A program made the translations under genes and the position numbers. A stretch of 64,000 nt of DNA, from assembly GCA_949357655.1 (NCBI GenBank), contig CASHTG010000016.1, positions 1,550,001-1,614,000 of the forward strand. Direction: 5' to 3'. The stretch is from Parascedosporium putredinis. Its lineage: Eukaryota; Ascomycota; Sordariomycetes; Microascales; Microascaceae. The notes below the pieces were generated by a model. The model ran no database searches. It saw nothing but the letters and a program-made list of their open reading frames with translations, and was not told the origin of the DNA. Below, one piece after another: positions 1 through 11,675 of the stretch (position 1 is its first letter; every line of letters starts with the position of its first letter).

Positions 1-856
1 GTTCGGGGGCAGGCGCGGCGGGGGCAGGTTCGACAACGGGAGCGGCAGCGGGAGCAGCAGCGGGAGCAGCAGCAGGAGCGGCAGCAGGAGCGGCAGCAGG
101 GGTCTCGGCAGCAGGGACAGGAGTGGGCTCAGAAGGAGCAGCAGCAGCAGCCTCCTGGGGGCGTCTGTGGCCGCAGCGGGCTCGGCAGCCTTGGGAGCTT
201 CCACAGCTAATATCATCCATGTTAGTTTCCGGATCAACAGCGTCCGCGTCCATTGACCATTTGATTCCTCTAAAACTCAAATATTCAAGCTCGCCTGGGG
301 TACGACATACCTGGAGCAGCGGCGGGTTCGGCAGGAGCATCGGTGGTAGCAGGGGCCGCGGGAGCAGCAGCGGCGTCGACGGCGGCAGGGGCAGCAGCAG
401 CTATGGAAGAGCCGATAGGTTAGGGAAACTCATTATAGAGGATGTAGAACGCATGCAACTCACCAGCTACGGGGCAGGAGCCGCGGCAGGGGCCGGAGCA
501 GCAGCATCAGTCTGAGAGGGTTCCGTGCTGGCAGGAGTAGTGGCGGTGGCAGCAGGGTCGGCGGGCTTGGCGTCGTTCGCGGGGGTGGTCTTTGGCTTCT
601 TCTCCTTCTTCTTGAAGACGGTCTTGAACTTGCCGACCAAGTTGTCGAGGGCGTCGAGCGCTAAAGCAGCACGCATACGGTTATTAGCCAATGATCAAAA
701 CTACCCTTGGCCAGAGCTAGCTGGCAAGAGCCGAATTGCCCACTCGAGATGCCTGTGCTGTTTTGCCGTTCATCTCGCCTCAGGTGAAGGAAACCCGTTT
801 GGCGAGGGATAAGCGAAAACTAAATGGGTGAGGGTGGACTTACGAATTCCAGGCAT
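1..856 (-). CDS. Ala/Pro-rich protein of unknown function, 3' end cut by window edge
   Basis: I do not recognise a function. Four exons fit the splice signals: 856-844 (ATG, then M-P-G-I), 660-464, 400-311 and 206 to beyond base 1. Introns are 843-661 (GTAAGT...TTTAG), 463-401 (GTGAGT...CATAG, CTAAC branch) and 310-207 (GTATGT...TTAG, CTAAC branch). The product starts with a short amphipathic, Lys-rich segment (LDALDNLVGKFKTVFKKKEKK) and then becomes almost pure Ala/Pro/Glu/Thr, with no signal peptide or membrane segment. As typed, exon 2 meets an in-frame TAG at 469-467, and exon 4 changes frame near 157-161. One extra C (minus strand) in each of the runs at 471-474 and 157-161 restores a single Ala/Pro frame across all four exons, so these look like base-calling deletions. 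No stop is met before the left edge. Alternative: a short protein ending at 467. Confidence 0.55.
30..140. repeat. GCAGCAGGAGCGG-type low-complexity tract
   Basis: Imperfect repeats of GGGAGCAGCA / GGAGCGGCAGCA units lie inside the last visible exon of the Ala/Pro-rich gene and encode its (A-A-A-P)n stretch on the minus strand. This is coding low complexity and probably varies in copy number between strains. Confidence 0.7.
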
Positions 857-2807
857 GGCGGCGGCGATATGGAGAGGAAGCTGGCAAGGATGTAAAGATT
901 ATTATTCAATTCGAGGTGGTGACCAAAGATACTAGAAGATGGCAGATTTGGTGGATCGGTCGGGTGTGCGTTGTTGGGAGGTGATGGGAGAGCTTTGTGG
1001 CAAGGAGAGCTCAGGGTTGTTCAGAGATGGAGGTGGTTTTGAAGGGGGACAGAGACAAGGGATAAACCATCGATGAGTTGATGGGTTGCTGTCAATATCC
1101 GGCCGGCATGACAGGGGGTCCTGGGCGGGGAGAACGTGCTGGATCGGGTTGGTTCACGGGGAGGGGGTGCAGAGGCCTCTCATCAATTGCTCGAGCTCGT
1201 GGTACCGCTACTGTCCTCCGAAGCAAAGTTTCGCGGAGGGTAAAGGTATCATCCGGTCCTTGACGAGCTCCAAGATACCAGCTCATACCTAATAAAGCCA
1301 TCCTCAACGCAATGTCGCAGCCGTCAATCAATGGGTCAAATTTCGCGTGCTCTGGTCGGCCAGTCCTTGTTCATCCAAGATGGACGGTGACACCCACATG
1401 GCCAGGCCAACCCCCTCTCCTCACTTGCTCAGCCACCGCCTGTTTTTTACTTTCTGTTTCACGCCTAATACTCGGGGACGGTTCGGCGGGCGGCCGTTAG
1501 ACACGAGCTTCACGTTCTTGTCGGCGCCCTGCCCCCGCGATAGTCGTTTTTATTTTCGTCAGAGGATGCCAAGAGAGGACCAACAACCCCACTTCCCTAC
1601 GCAGATTGATATCCCACAAGTCACAATGGAGCTCACAATTTGCTCCCTCGAGAGTTATCGTCGTGAGAAACTCCGCCTAGCGTGCGATCGAAGCCCATCC
1701 GTCCATCATGACGAGGTGGGTTGGTTTGACTTGACTGGTAATAGCTCGGGGGCCAAGGGTCCTTCCCTTCTTTTGATTAGCCGCCCCACTCGTGGAACGG
1801 TTGGAGAAATTGAATTCGCCAGGCGCTGGTCCGCCTCCACATCGCGCAGACAGCTCGTTGGACATCACGTCTCCGTCTCAAAAGCACAGAGGGAGAGAGT
1901 TCACGCATGACATCGACGGACCAGCGCGAAATGCAGGGTGCACCGTGCCGACTCATGGGACCCAACGGGGGCCATCGAAACAGACCCTTTGAGGGGCGCT
2001 AAACCCGCCTCGAGCATTCTTTAGTAGTTTTGGTCGTGCTTTGCGGGGCCCGCCCTCCGCCCGCGTTGGCGTTGGCGTTGGCGTTGAAGGTCACTCCTGC
2101 CATTGTCCAGGATCTCCCGCCCGTCCCATCGTCTCAAGCTCGAGGTGACGATTTAGCGACCCAAGGCAAAGCCCAGTCTTGCATGATCTTCGTGAGAACA
2201 CTCGGGTTCGTCTGGGACGAATGCCTTACGAAATGAAGAGGGACAATAATAGTAGGGGAACTAAAGAATGGGGAGGGCAAGCGCCGCTTTTGCTCGAAAC
2301 CGAGATTGGCTGCTATGTGCTATGTGTCGGACATCATGTTACCCAATCATGCATAACTCTCCTATCGATTGGGAAGCCCGTTTTTGGCTTGAAACAGTAT
2401 CGGTCCACTGGGTCACTGGCAACCGCACCGCACCCTTTTCCGAAACTCTCGGCTATCGGGGCGCCTTTGTGAAGCACCGAAATGGTATAATAATGAGGAC
2501 CATTTATTAGTCCAATTCATCGAGGGCCAAACTATGGAAGGGATCTAATTTGTACACGAGCACACCACCAGTAATCCGCTCCAAATTTCAAGGTCACTGC
2601 AATTCTACAACGCGGGCTTTCCCAGCGCGGGATAGAAACAGGATAATAGCTGATATGAACGGAAAAAGAAAAAAACAAAAGAAGAAGAAGAAAGGAAAGT
2701 AGAGGAATGGAAGGGACTAGTCCCGTAGTGTGAATGGGACAGGGAAGAGAGTGAATATCCCCCTGAGCCTTAGACGCCGTTGGCACTCATCTGGCCAACC
2801 AACCTCT
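857..2807. other. Intergenic region between the Ala-rich gene and NPC1
   Basis: Both flanking genes are on the minus strand, so this holds the promoter of the Ala-rich gene and the 3' region of NPC1. Open frames here (for example 1347-1910) have no gene-like composition. A perfect 6-bp tandem repeat, (GCGTTG)x4, lies at 2063-2086. I see nothing else that can be supported. Confidence 0.6.
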
Positions 2808-5800
2808 TCAACGCCTCCGGCCAAAGGAACGGGTGTCGTCATAGTCCGCCTCGCTCCCTTCGGAATCCGAATCGTCCTCTGGCAGAAGCGCCCTATATCT
2901 TCTGCTAGCGAGATCGTCCTCCAGGCCGCCCTCGCTCTCTGGATCGACATACCCCTCACCGCCCAGCACGCTTAGCACTACCGGCAAAAGATGAGGGCGT
3001 GCGTTGCCGCGAAAATGACGAGCGCCAGCCAGACCCTAAAGTAGTAGATCTCAAAAATCTTCGACCTGGTGAAGGCTAGCACGCACACTCCGAGGAGCTT
3101 GGTCACAGTGATGCCCGAGAAGACGGAGCTGCCGACGTTGACGAGCGCGGTCCAGGCCCTCGCATCACGTCCGCGGAACCGGTTCTTGGCACGTTCCATG
3201 AGCGTGCGGGATGGGAACATGAAGGCGCGAGCGATATGCGCACAGAACTCCACGGCAATTCCAACGCAAATAATGAGGTTGACGAGGGACACCGCGTTGA
3301 GTGACACTCCAAAGACCGCCATTGCCCCAATGATATCGACGACCGCCATGACCACCGTGATGGTCACAGCAAAGGCAGTGGCAAATGATCCTAGAAGGAT
3401 GGTCGAGATGACAAAGATGATGCCTACAGCTGACCCGAGCAGAGCCGCGGTGAGGAGACGATGCTGGCGTACTGGTCGAAGAAAATGTAAAAGACGCTGT
3501 AGGGGAACACTTCAATGCCCGTGCTCTCCTTGATATCGGAGGAGATACGGCGCGCCGAAGCATAGGCCTTGATAAAGTCATCTTGACTTCGCAGAGGTGA
3601 GTGGCTAGTGCGGAACTGACTCGCAATGACCGTATTCTTTTCCGAGTCCACGACTACGGCTTGCCCATAGGAAGCCTCTCCACCAAGAGGACAGTCCTCG
3701 TTGGTCGGCGCCTTCAGGAACCGTTCGAGATAATGCACAAACTCGTCACCCTCGGGCATGCCGGAGAGGGTAATGTTCCAGGCCGGGTCCCGATTGGCGA
3801 AGCAAGCCCGCCTGCCGTTTACGCAGCACTTGTCCCCGAGATCTGGGTTCAGCCAGAGGAAGAAGTCGTCTAGCCAGTTTGCCGTGGGCGAGGAAATGTA
3901 CGAGACCTCTGACCTCTTGCGCTCGCCTTCCAAAATGTTGGCGAGAGACATTTGCTGGCAGGTAGTGTAGCGACCACATACTTCCTGCTGGTGCTCCCGA
4001 TCCGTCAAGTTGCTCTCCCTCGTGACAAAGTAGACCGGTGGGCCAGCGTCAAAGTAGTCGTAGAGATCGTTGAAATAGGGGATAAGATAAGAGTCGTCGG
4101 GAATCGCGACTCGCTGGTCGAGACCAAGCTCGACTTTGGGAATCAGCGCCACGCTTGCCGCAAAGACGCCTAGGAAGACGCCGGTGATGGTGAGCTTCGC
4201 CCTTTTTCCAAGATGGCTGGCGCATAGTGCTTGCGAATAAACTGCTGGAGAAAGCTTTCTTCGGGCACCTCGTAGAAGCGGCCCCCGGCATGACCATTGG
4301 CGCCGCCACCGCCAAGTTGAATCCTAGCCGACTTGACCTGGATACAAGGAATGCAGTCCGCGCGATTATCCTCAACCCTAATTTGGTTCATCGCGAGGAC
4401 CGAGATAAACATAGTGACCTGAAGGACCGCATTGATGAGCACCGCACCAGCAGCGTAGATTGCAAAGTTGCGGACGGCCGGCATTCCGACAAACGCGCCC
4501 AGTGCAAAAGACACGGTCTCGGTGATGGCGGAGAAGAGGATCGAGGGCCCCATGCGGCCGAGAGCCTTGGCGATTCGCTCCTCAACCATCTCATCGGGGT
4601 GGCTAACGTTGACGCGCTCGAATTCGTGGACGATGAGGAAGATGTTATCGACACCAACGGCCAGGACAATAAAGGGGATCACCTCGGCGATGATGAGGGT
4701 AGCCTTGAGCCCGGCCCAGGAGAAGAGGCCGATCGATGCAGTGATGGACATGAGCACAATGACGATGCCGGCCACGCCAAGTGTGAACTTGGATTGGACC
4801 AAGGCAACCGCAGGGTTTCGTAGCAAGTGGCGCAAAGAGAGAGTGGTGGATCCGAGGGCGAGCGAGGCGTAGAAGAACATAATCAGGTAGCTGATTACTA
4901 CAATCTTTGCGTCGGTGTTGGTAGACTTGTTCAGTTCCTCTTCCAGACTAATTTCGGTCGAGAAAGACAACCTAAGACCGCGCTCCTTGGCTTCGATCTG
5001 GACCGCCTTCAACCGATCTCGGAGAGCGGCCTCCCAGTCCATAGCTCTCATCACCTCGGGCGACCCTTCGGCAGCATTATTGACAACCCACGTCACAGTC
5101 ATGGCCTGGGCTTCAGCGACATCTGTATCGTATCCGCCAAGAATCATGGTTGGCTCAAGCGGTTGGCCATACTCTGGGCGGCACTCGACAGGAGACTTGG
5201 CACATGCGCGAAGGTCGTCTTTCCAGGTGTTTTTGCCAACGAGCGACGGCTCATTAGAGAAGTACGAGCTGACCGACTGGACAACGCAAGCGTCACCGGT
5301 TGGCTTCAGGCACACGTCATCGAGGGTAGCTCCTAGCTTCGGTCCTTGAAGCTTCTTGATGCCCTCCTCGACGCCCATCCACCAGATGATAGTATCATAG
5401 CTGAGAACTGGGCCGGGTCCGGAGGAGACTGGTCATTGACAAGGAAGATCTTCTCTGCACGGTAGAACGGGCCAAAGTTGGAGTCGAAGAACGCCTTCTC
5501 CTCCGCAGCCGCGGAGGTGGGGCTGACCCAAAGCCTAGCGGGATCACGCTCCAAATCAAATCTGATCCAACCCACGCTGAGAATCGCCACAATAGTCAAG
5601 CTCGTGACGATCGTGATGGCAGGGAACCTGGCAGCGGCATGGCCGAGTTTGCTGAATGCCTTGTCGCACCAGGTATTGATGCGATAGTAGCGTTGAGGTT
5701 GGTCGTATAGGATTCCGTTGTGACCGAGGTTCCCCTCGTCTTCTTCATCGTCGCTGGCGGCGGCATCTTGGAGAAGTCGCAACCGCTCAGTGCGTCTCCG

Positions 5801-6752
5801 GGAATGGCGCCTCCAGAAGATCCGGCCGGCGACAGTGCCAGCAAACGAAAGCAGCAGCAGGCTATACGTCATGATCGAGGCAAACGATAGGCACGGTAGC
5901 AGGCCGACATGGCACGACCGGTTTTGCTTAATGGGGGAAGTTCCGGGCAGATGGCGGGACAATCGACACAGGCGCACCTGAAATTAGGGTCGTCATCGTT
6001 ACACTTTTTCGGGACCATGCTCCTCGGCGCCATATCCGGCTGAGAGTAGCTTGTAGGGAAATTGATCTGGAAAGGCGAACCGATGGCCTTTTCGTCGCCC
6101 AGAAACTTGAGGAAGTCGTTTGGCGTCTTCGCGCCGCCGCCAATAAAGTCCATCGCGTTCGCGTTGGAAGCGCCGAACTTTACGTCCTTGCAGCTGTCGT
6201 AGAATCCCTGCCTATACTCTTCAGAAACGAGCTGGTCAAGTTCGGCCACCATGGTCTTCCCAGCCTTTATCGTCGTAGCCGTGACGTTGAGGAAGAGCGA
6301 CTGATCCGGTGAGCACGTAAAGGTGCAGAATAGGTTGAAGAAGTTGTCTTTGCATGCTGGGCATGAGGATACGATCTGGTTCACAGTCGAGAGTTCGGAT
6401 TTGAGAGAAGAGATCTAGAAACCACGAGGAGCATGAGGTTAGACCCGCCTTTGGCAACCACCCTTAATCTTGCATTCCGGGGTTTACTAACCTGCTCCGG
6501 GGTACAGCAGATGGGACCCGAGTTCCATTTCGGACCACACAGGTCGACCAGCTGTTTCCTCACGTCCTCCTCCGGGTCTTCCGCAAGACCGTTGTCGAGG
6601 CATGGAAGCTGCTTCCCAAACCAGCTCTTAGAACCACATTGCCCTCTAATAGCGCAGCGACCCGCTTCGTGTTTTGGGGTGAGCGGCTCGGCGACTCCTA
6701 GGCCTGCTAGGAGGAGCGCTCCCGCCGCGACAAAGGCGGGGAGCCGGGGCAT
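2808..6752 (-). CDS. ncr1: NPC1/Ncr1-type sterol transporter (Niemann-Pick C1 homologue)
   Basis: Vacuolar/late-endosomal membrane protein of the NPC1-RND family that moves sterol across the luminal coat into the membrane. Exon 1 is 6752-6492, with a signal peptide (MPRLPAFVAAGALLLAGLGVA). The intron is 6491-6415 (GTTAGT, CTAAC, TTCTAG) and exon 2 is 6414-2808. Visible in order: the Cys-rich luminal sterol-binding domain (CGPKWNSGPICCTPEQ, SSCPACKDNFFNLFC), TM1 (MTYSLLLLSFAGTVAG), a second TM (FPAITIVTSLTIVAILSVG), the sterol-sensing domain with GVDNIFLIVHEF, and the C-terminal RND half with GIAVEFCAHIARAF. Five single-base losses break the frame, near 5922-5925 (T run), 5406-5410, 4200-4202 (C run), 3452-3458 and 2986-2989 (A run). 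Adding five bases makes exon 2 exactly 3612 nt and gives about 1290 aa, normal for fungal NPC1. None of the breaks has splice signals. I read it as a functional gene with assembly indels. Confidence 0.93.
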
Positions 6753-7564
6753 CTCGCTAATAGTCGGCCCGTAGTTGGGTCGCTAGCTAGAGACTATTCC
6801 CGAGATAGAAAAAGAAGATATTGGCGACGCAGAGGTTTGCACTCCTTGGGGTTACTGGCTCTTGAGTTCAATCCGCGAAATCGAGGTTCGGTTGTCGAGT
6901 CGGCTTCCGTTCAAATATCACTGTGGCTGATGACCCCGGGGTGACCAGCTTACAAGTGAAGTCTACAATTCAAAGAAGAGTAAACACTGAATAGCTTATG
7001 CACACAGAGGACGGAGGCTCAAGTTGCGCTTTGGAGAGTAGAGAAGCTCGATCGGCGGGGAGGAGAGCAAGTGGGAGCTTGGGGAGCTGGGAACCGGAAC
7101 AGGGTCAGACATCAGCCCGCTCTTGGTATTTGCGTCATGTGGCGACGGCCGTTGCTCTGACTTGATTGCCTGAGAGGCCCGTGCTGCAGCAGACTAGTCC
7201 TCATCATCAATCAGGAACCGGATGGGGCCGGACCATCCACTCCACCAGTGACCGTCTCTATTGTCACGTGACCATACCCCAGACAGCGGTTCAAGCTCCG
7301 AGTTCGGTTCCTGGTTTCAGCATTTCTAATCGTTCTCAAGCAGAAGAGTTATAACGACAGCGGGCCAAGGCTAGAGATGGCCATAATAATCGACAGCTGT
7401 AAAATAGAATAATACTTGGTAATTCTTTTATCTAGGGTCTACTAGGGAGTCGACACTTTTTTGTCTTTTGGTGGGGAGCTCGTATCATCTTCACGACAGG
7501 CATCGACCCTATCCACAGAGATAATATTCCTTCTCCAATGCTTCATACAAGGCTGGCTCATTCG
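6753..7564. other. NPC1 promoter region and amidase 3' flank
   Basis: About 0.8 kb between two minus-strand genes. It must contain the NPC1 promoter and 5' UTR and the amidase 3' UTR. No convincing TATA box or gene was seen; the only open frame (7166-7354) is short and unremarkable. Confidence 0.5.
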
Positions 7565-9424
7565 TCATTGATAGCAGTGCATACCGAGGCAGTTCATAAA
7601 TGGAATAAAAGGGGCCACAGAGATATCAGATCCCCACATTTCGCCTACCTCTGCCATCTTCATCTCCTCACGCGCCTTCGCGACAACATCTACCCAGATT
7701 GGTGGCCGTAGCCGTATATCCGCACCGACTGCTTCTGCATCGACGCCAAACTGTAGCAAGTTATGCTCTTGAGTCCATTCGCCCGTCCCCATGAGTCCGA
7801 CCGGTACTTTGCCTTCAATTTTCTCATCTGCCACCCCGCCCGCGTCCGGGCTACCCTCTGGTGCAAGGTAGCCGGCAGGGACGGTAAGAGCGGGAAGGCC
7901 ACAGAAGTTGGCTAACCAGACATACATCATGGATCTAATTGTTTTGTCGCCATCACTGAGCCCATTTTCAAGCTCTGACTGCGTCTGGATCTTCCAACCA
8001 GCACAAGCTGTGGTCGGGGTGATGATGACCATGCCTGGGTGTTTCGTCCAGAGGTAAGCGAGGTGCTTCATGAGAAGCGCCCGAAGTTTTTGCGCGAGCA
8101 GGTAATCCGTTGACGGTGTCGTACGCCCAAGTGCCAGCAGGATCTTGTTTGCGTGAGTGAGGTTCTTCGTCTCTGGCAAGAGCGTTGCGCCGTCCGTTAA
8201 AACCGTCATTGCATGGGCAATCTGGCCTTGAGGCGTAAAAGGAATCTTGATAGGCACTGTTTGGTAACCATGCTCCCTGACCAGTCGGTCAATCATTGCC
8301 TGGCAAAGCCTCTGTACTCCAGGATCAGCTGCTGCGAACCAGTCCTCGGGAATGCCAAGGACTTTGTTCCTCTCCGCATTATCCGGGACACTGAAAGCCG
8401 TCGGATGTGGAAACCCAGAAGCAGGATGAGGGGCGCTGATGACCTCGAACAATGCAGAGAGAGAAGCAATGTCAGCAGCGATCGGCCCATTGACAGCGCA
8501 AGTGATGCTATGGTTGGGGCCAGGTCGAAATGACACTCGTCCATGACTGGGTTTGAGGCCAAAAACCGAACAATAGGACGATGGAATCCGGATACTTCCA
8601 CCGCCATCGCTTCCGAGAGCGAAGGGAACTAGACCTGAGCTTACAGCGTATCCGCTCCCAGAAGAACTGCCACCGGTGTAGTATTCATCATTGAAGGGAT
8701 TCCTTGGGGTGCCGTATATGGGGTTGTTCCCCGTCGTGTCTCGTGTAAATGTTAGCGCAACGTGGAGTCAAACAATCGACAATCAGGGTGAGGGAGGAAA
8801 CGGGAACGGATGATTACCAAGTCCAAACTCATGCATGGAAAGTTTTCCAAATATTATGGCGCCGGCATCCTCCAGCTGTTTAACACACCAACTCGTGATG
8901 CTAGCGCCATCCGTAGACGGCGTCGCGGTGTAATCGTTTCGGGAGCCTAGACAGGTTTTATAGCCATCCATTTCGTATTCGTCCTTTACAGCTGTAGGGA
9001 CACCATCCATAGGGCCCAGCGGCTTTCCTTCCTTATATCTCTTTGCCGAGGCTCTTGCGGCCTTCATCACCAGCTCAGCCTTGACCTCAAACCAGGCTGT
9101 TGAGTACTGCATGGGGGAATCCGTATCCCTACGAATTAGAGGGAGGATAGCCTTCGCAACCGCGACAGGAGATATCTCTCCAGATAGATAGAGCCTATGG
9201 TAATCGGCAACGGAATAGTATCCAGACAACCTAGAGCCGCGGGGAGCGGCCTTTTCCACATCATTTCGCTTCGTCTTGGTCTCCTTCAGTTCTGTAGAGA
9301 TTATCGGGATGACTGTGGGGTCGTAGCGAGGTTCGTAGTCCTCAATTTGAAAACGAATATCTCTGAGGCTTCCAAAGCCAGCATTTCGCCAGATATAATT
9401 CCTTAGCCATTCCGATGACTCCAT
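7565..9424 (-). CDS. Amidase-signature family hydrolase (acetamidase/FAAH-like)
   Basis: Intracellular amidase of the amidase-signature family, about 593 aa, hydrolysing a carboxamide to acid and ammonia; the exact substrate cannot be told. Exon 1 is 9424-8818, the intron 8817-8740 (GTAATC donor, CTAAC branch, ACGAG acceptor) and exon 2 8739-7565; the phases join as G|AC (Asp203). The Ser-cisSer-Lys triad is visible: Lys147 in PTAVKDEYE, the cis-Ser in the GGSSSGSG loop (225-232), and nucleophile Ser251 in GSDGGGSIRIPS. There is no signal peptide. The frame is intact through both exons, unlike several neighbours. The start is the first ATG of the open frame (MESSEWLRNYIW); an upstream exon cannot be excluded. 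Upstream DNA carries AGATAA motifs, which would fit nitrogen (AreA/NIT2-type) control as known for amdS-type genes; that link is inference. Confidence 0.9.
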
Positions 9425-9715
9425 ACTATACGGTTCCAGGGCACGTGTTATTAGTTTACCTTATGTGTGCGCGGGGTGGCCGGGCGGCCGGGGACCAGGC
9501 GGAATACATACAAGTAAGCACCAAGTCTTAGCGAAGTCCCTCTCAGGGGTGGATTGGCCTTTTTTCATTTTTGTAAGGGACGTCTGGCCTAAGTAATAGT
9601 GGGTTAGGAGGAGTACAAATCGGCGTGGAAGGACCTGAGTAGTGCCGTTATGCATACCCGCATTGCGGTTCTGGATAGTTGATGAACTTGGACGCGATAC
9701 TCATATCTCTAGTAG

Positions 9716-9969
9716 AGATAAGGAATGGAGAAGAAAACCAAGAGGCAGAACCCGAAAAGTTAGAATCTAAGGGTGGTGGATCTGGCTATAATTAGAGATA
9801 AATGAGCGTCGAACCAACCCCGAGGCAGATCGAAGATAGTCGAGGTATTGCTGCGGCGAGGGGGAAGCGAGCGGATAATTGGACCAAGCGAAGGAAACTC
9901 GAAGGTGGAGGATAGAAAGTATGTTAACAACAGTCTGCTGCAAATTGGAAGAAAAAGAAAGAGAGATAA
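9716..9969. promoter_or_regulatory. Cluster of GATA-factor motifs upstream of amidase
   Basis: AGATAA occurs at 9716-9721, 9796-9801 and 9964-9969, about 290-545 bp upstream of the amidase ATG. HGATAR is the known target of the nitrogen regulator AreA/NIT2. Such hexamers also arise by chance, so this is suggestive only. Confidence 0.3.
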
Positions 9970-11307
9970 CTCTAAGGATACAGCTTGAGCTTGGGGGTAC
10001 GATCTACCCGGGAATAAATCGTGGGATTCTACGGTTTCCTCGGAATGGGACGACACGAGATATAAGACAGTGATCGGTGAGGCAGAGTCATGGAAAAGAT
10101 GGAGTAAGTCCGGCCATAGAAGGAAAGACCAAGAGACCAGTCATGGGCCACATGAAGGTGGAGGAAGTACTGGGAATAGTGATGGGGGACTGTGTTCTTA
10201 CGGGGAAGGCGGACATCTCGGACCACCCGGAGTGGTGGGTCCTCCTAAGACACGAGACAAGACAACACCCCAACATCAAAGCTTGTGAAAATAGGAAGGA
10301 GTTGTAATAATCAAGTACAAAGTGACGTAGCTTCCACCCTCTACTATCAAAGCACCAGGGAACCATTGACCTCAACCTCCCGCCACTTTGGCCCGAGAAT
10401 CCGGAAACCGCAGTATGTTGATTGACGGGACAGTAATGGGTAGAGGTCTCTTCAACTGTTGACTCACCATGCTTTAAGCCTCACCCGGGGACTTTGACTT
10501 CGATATCTGGCTTCCTCCAAGGTGCAAGTGCTCGTCCTAGAGCTAAAAATCTTGCCGCGTGCTTGCCCGGTTGTGACATGGTACCCCAGTTCATAGCATA
10601 GAAAGAACATTGAAGTCTCCAGCTCCTAGGGAAATAAAGTGGGTACTTTGGAAACTTCAAGAATTGCCCAGCATCAATTGATCCTTCATCGCCCAAACCC
10701 CTACGGATGGACCCAGGGATCTCTGGATGTACGAAGTATCATGCCAGAGGAGCTGGTTAGACCATTGCAGCCCGCACCAGGCACCCACCGTCAATTACAA
10801 TTGATATAGCACAACCAGGGCGAAAACAGCAAGGAGAGTCAGGCAAATTTTTTTTTTATACAGCACTAAATTTATCCGCCACATTGTTTTCCTCCTCATG
10901 GCTATCTCTCCTTTCACTCTGATATTCCCTGCGGAAAGTTCAGATTTTCCTCTCAAACCGTGGGGTTCTAGAGCTGGGCCTCGGTCAATCGTCATGATGG
11001 GTTTGAGGCATGAGAGCGTGGGAGTCGATTCTCCCAGCCAGGCATTTCGAATGACTAAGTATGGACGCCAACTGTCACTGCCCCGCACTAGTCCCTTCCA
11101 AGCCATGGAAGCGATGCGCCGGTCGCAATATTTGCGAGCGAGCAAGGTCTGGAGGGTTCCCAGTCAACCTTTGTCCATGAGCGTTTGATCGTGACAGAGT
11201 CAGACCGGTGGCCGAACGAAAGAGTCAGAGTCATGGACCAGGATCATACTTATCGTTTAGCCCTCCTAACAACCAACAGCCTCTAAAACTTGTTTACAGA
11301 ATAAGGC

Positions 11308-11316
11308 TATATAAAA
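11308..11316 (+). promoter_or_regulatory. TATA box of the Cue2-like gene
   Basis: TATATAAAA lies 360 bp upstream of the proposed ATG at 11676. A long leader would be needed for it to serve this gene. Confidence 0.4.
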
Positions 11317-11675
11317 CGCGACCCCACCATCTCTTCCTTTTTGCGATCCGACACCATCAGTTGCACGAATCCAAACATTGTGATCTCGAAATACCCCTCG
11401 ACCTCATTCTCACCCCTATCCAAAAGTCGAAGCCCCATACTTATTGCTGGGTTGATCCTTATCACCTTTAAATCCAATCTCCCCTACACCTTGTGTCCCG
11501 CTGCATGTCCGACAGTGGTTCAAATCTTCCCAGTGTCGTTTGTAACCCGACCATGGAACACGATTTTCTTGGTTTAAGACCTTCTCAGCCTTATCCAAGT
11601 CCTTGACCTAAATCAAGCGAAAGGGAAATCTAGTATAAGCATTTTAAGCAGGAGACTGGATCCGGCACGGGCAGC

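Larger units (their letters stand above)
9425..11675. other. Divergent intergenic region between amidase and Cue2-like genes
   Basis: About 2.25 kb between a minus-strand and a plus-strand gene, so both promoters lie here. Three AGATAA sites sit on the amidase side (9716-9721, 9796-9801, 9964-9969) and a TATATAAAA box on the Cue2 side (11308-11316). Short open frames (for example 10795-11145) show no protein-like character. Confidence 0.55.

Noticed and set aside
8740..8817. Frame break in the amidase as an assembly error
   Set aside because: It has a donor, a CTAAC branch site and an AG acceptor with matching phase, so it is an intron.
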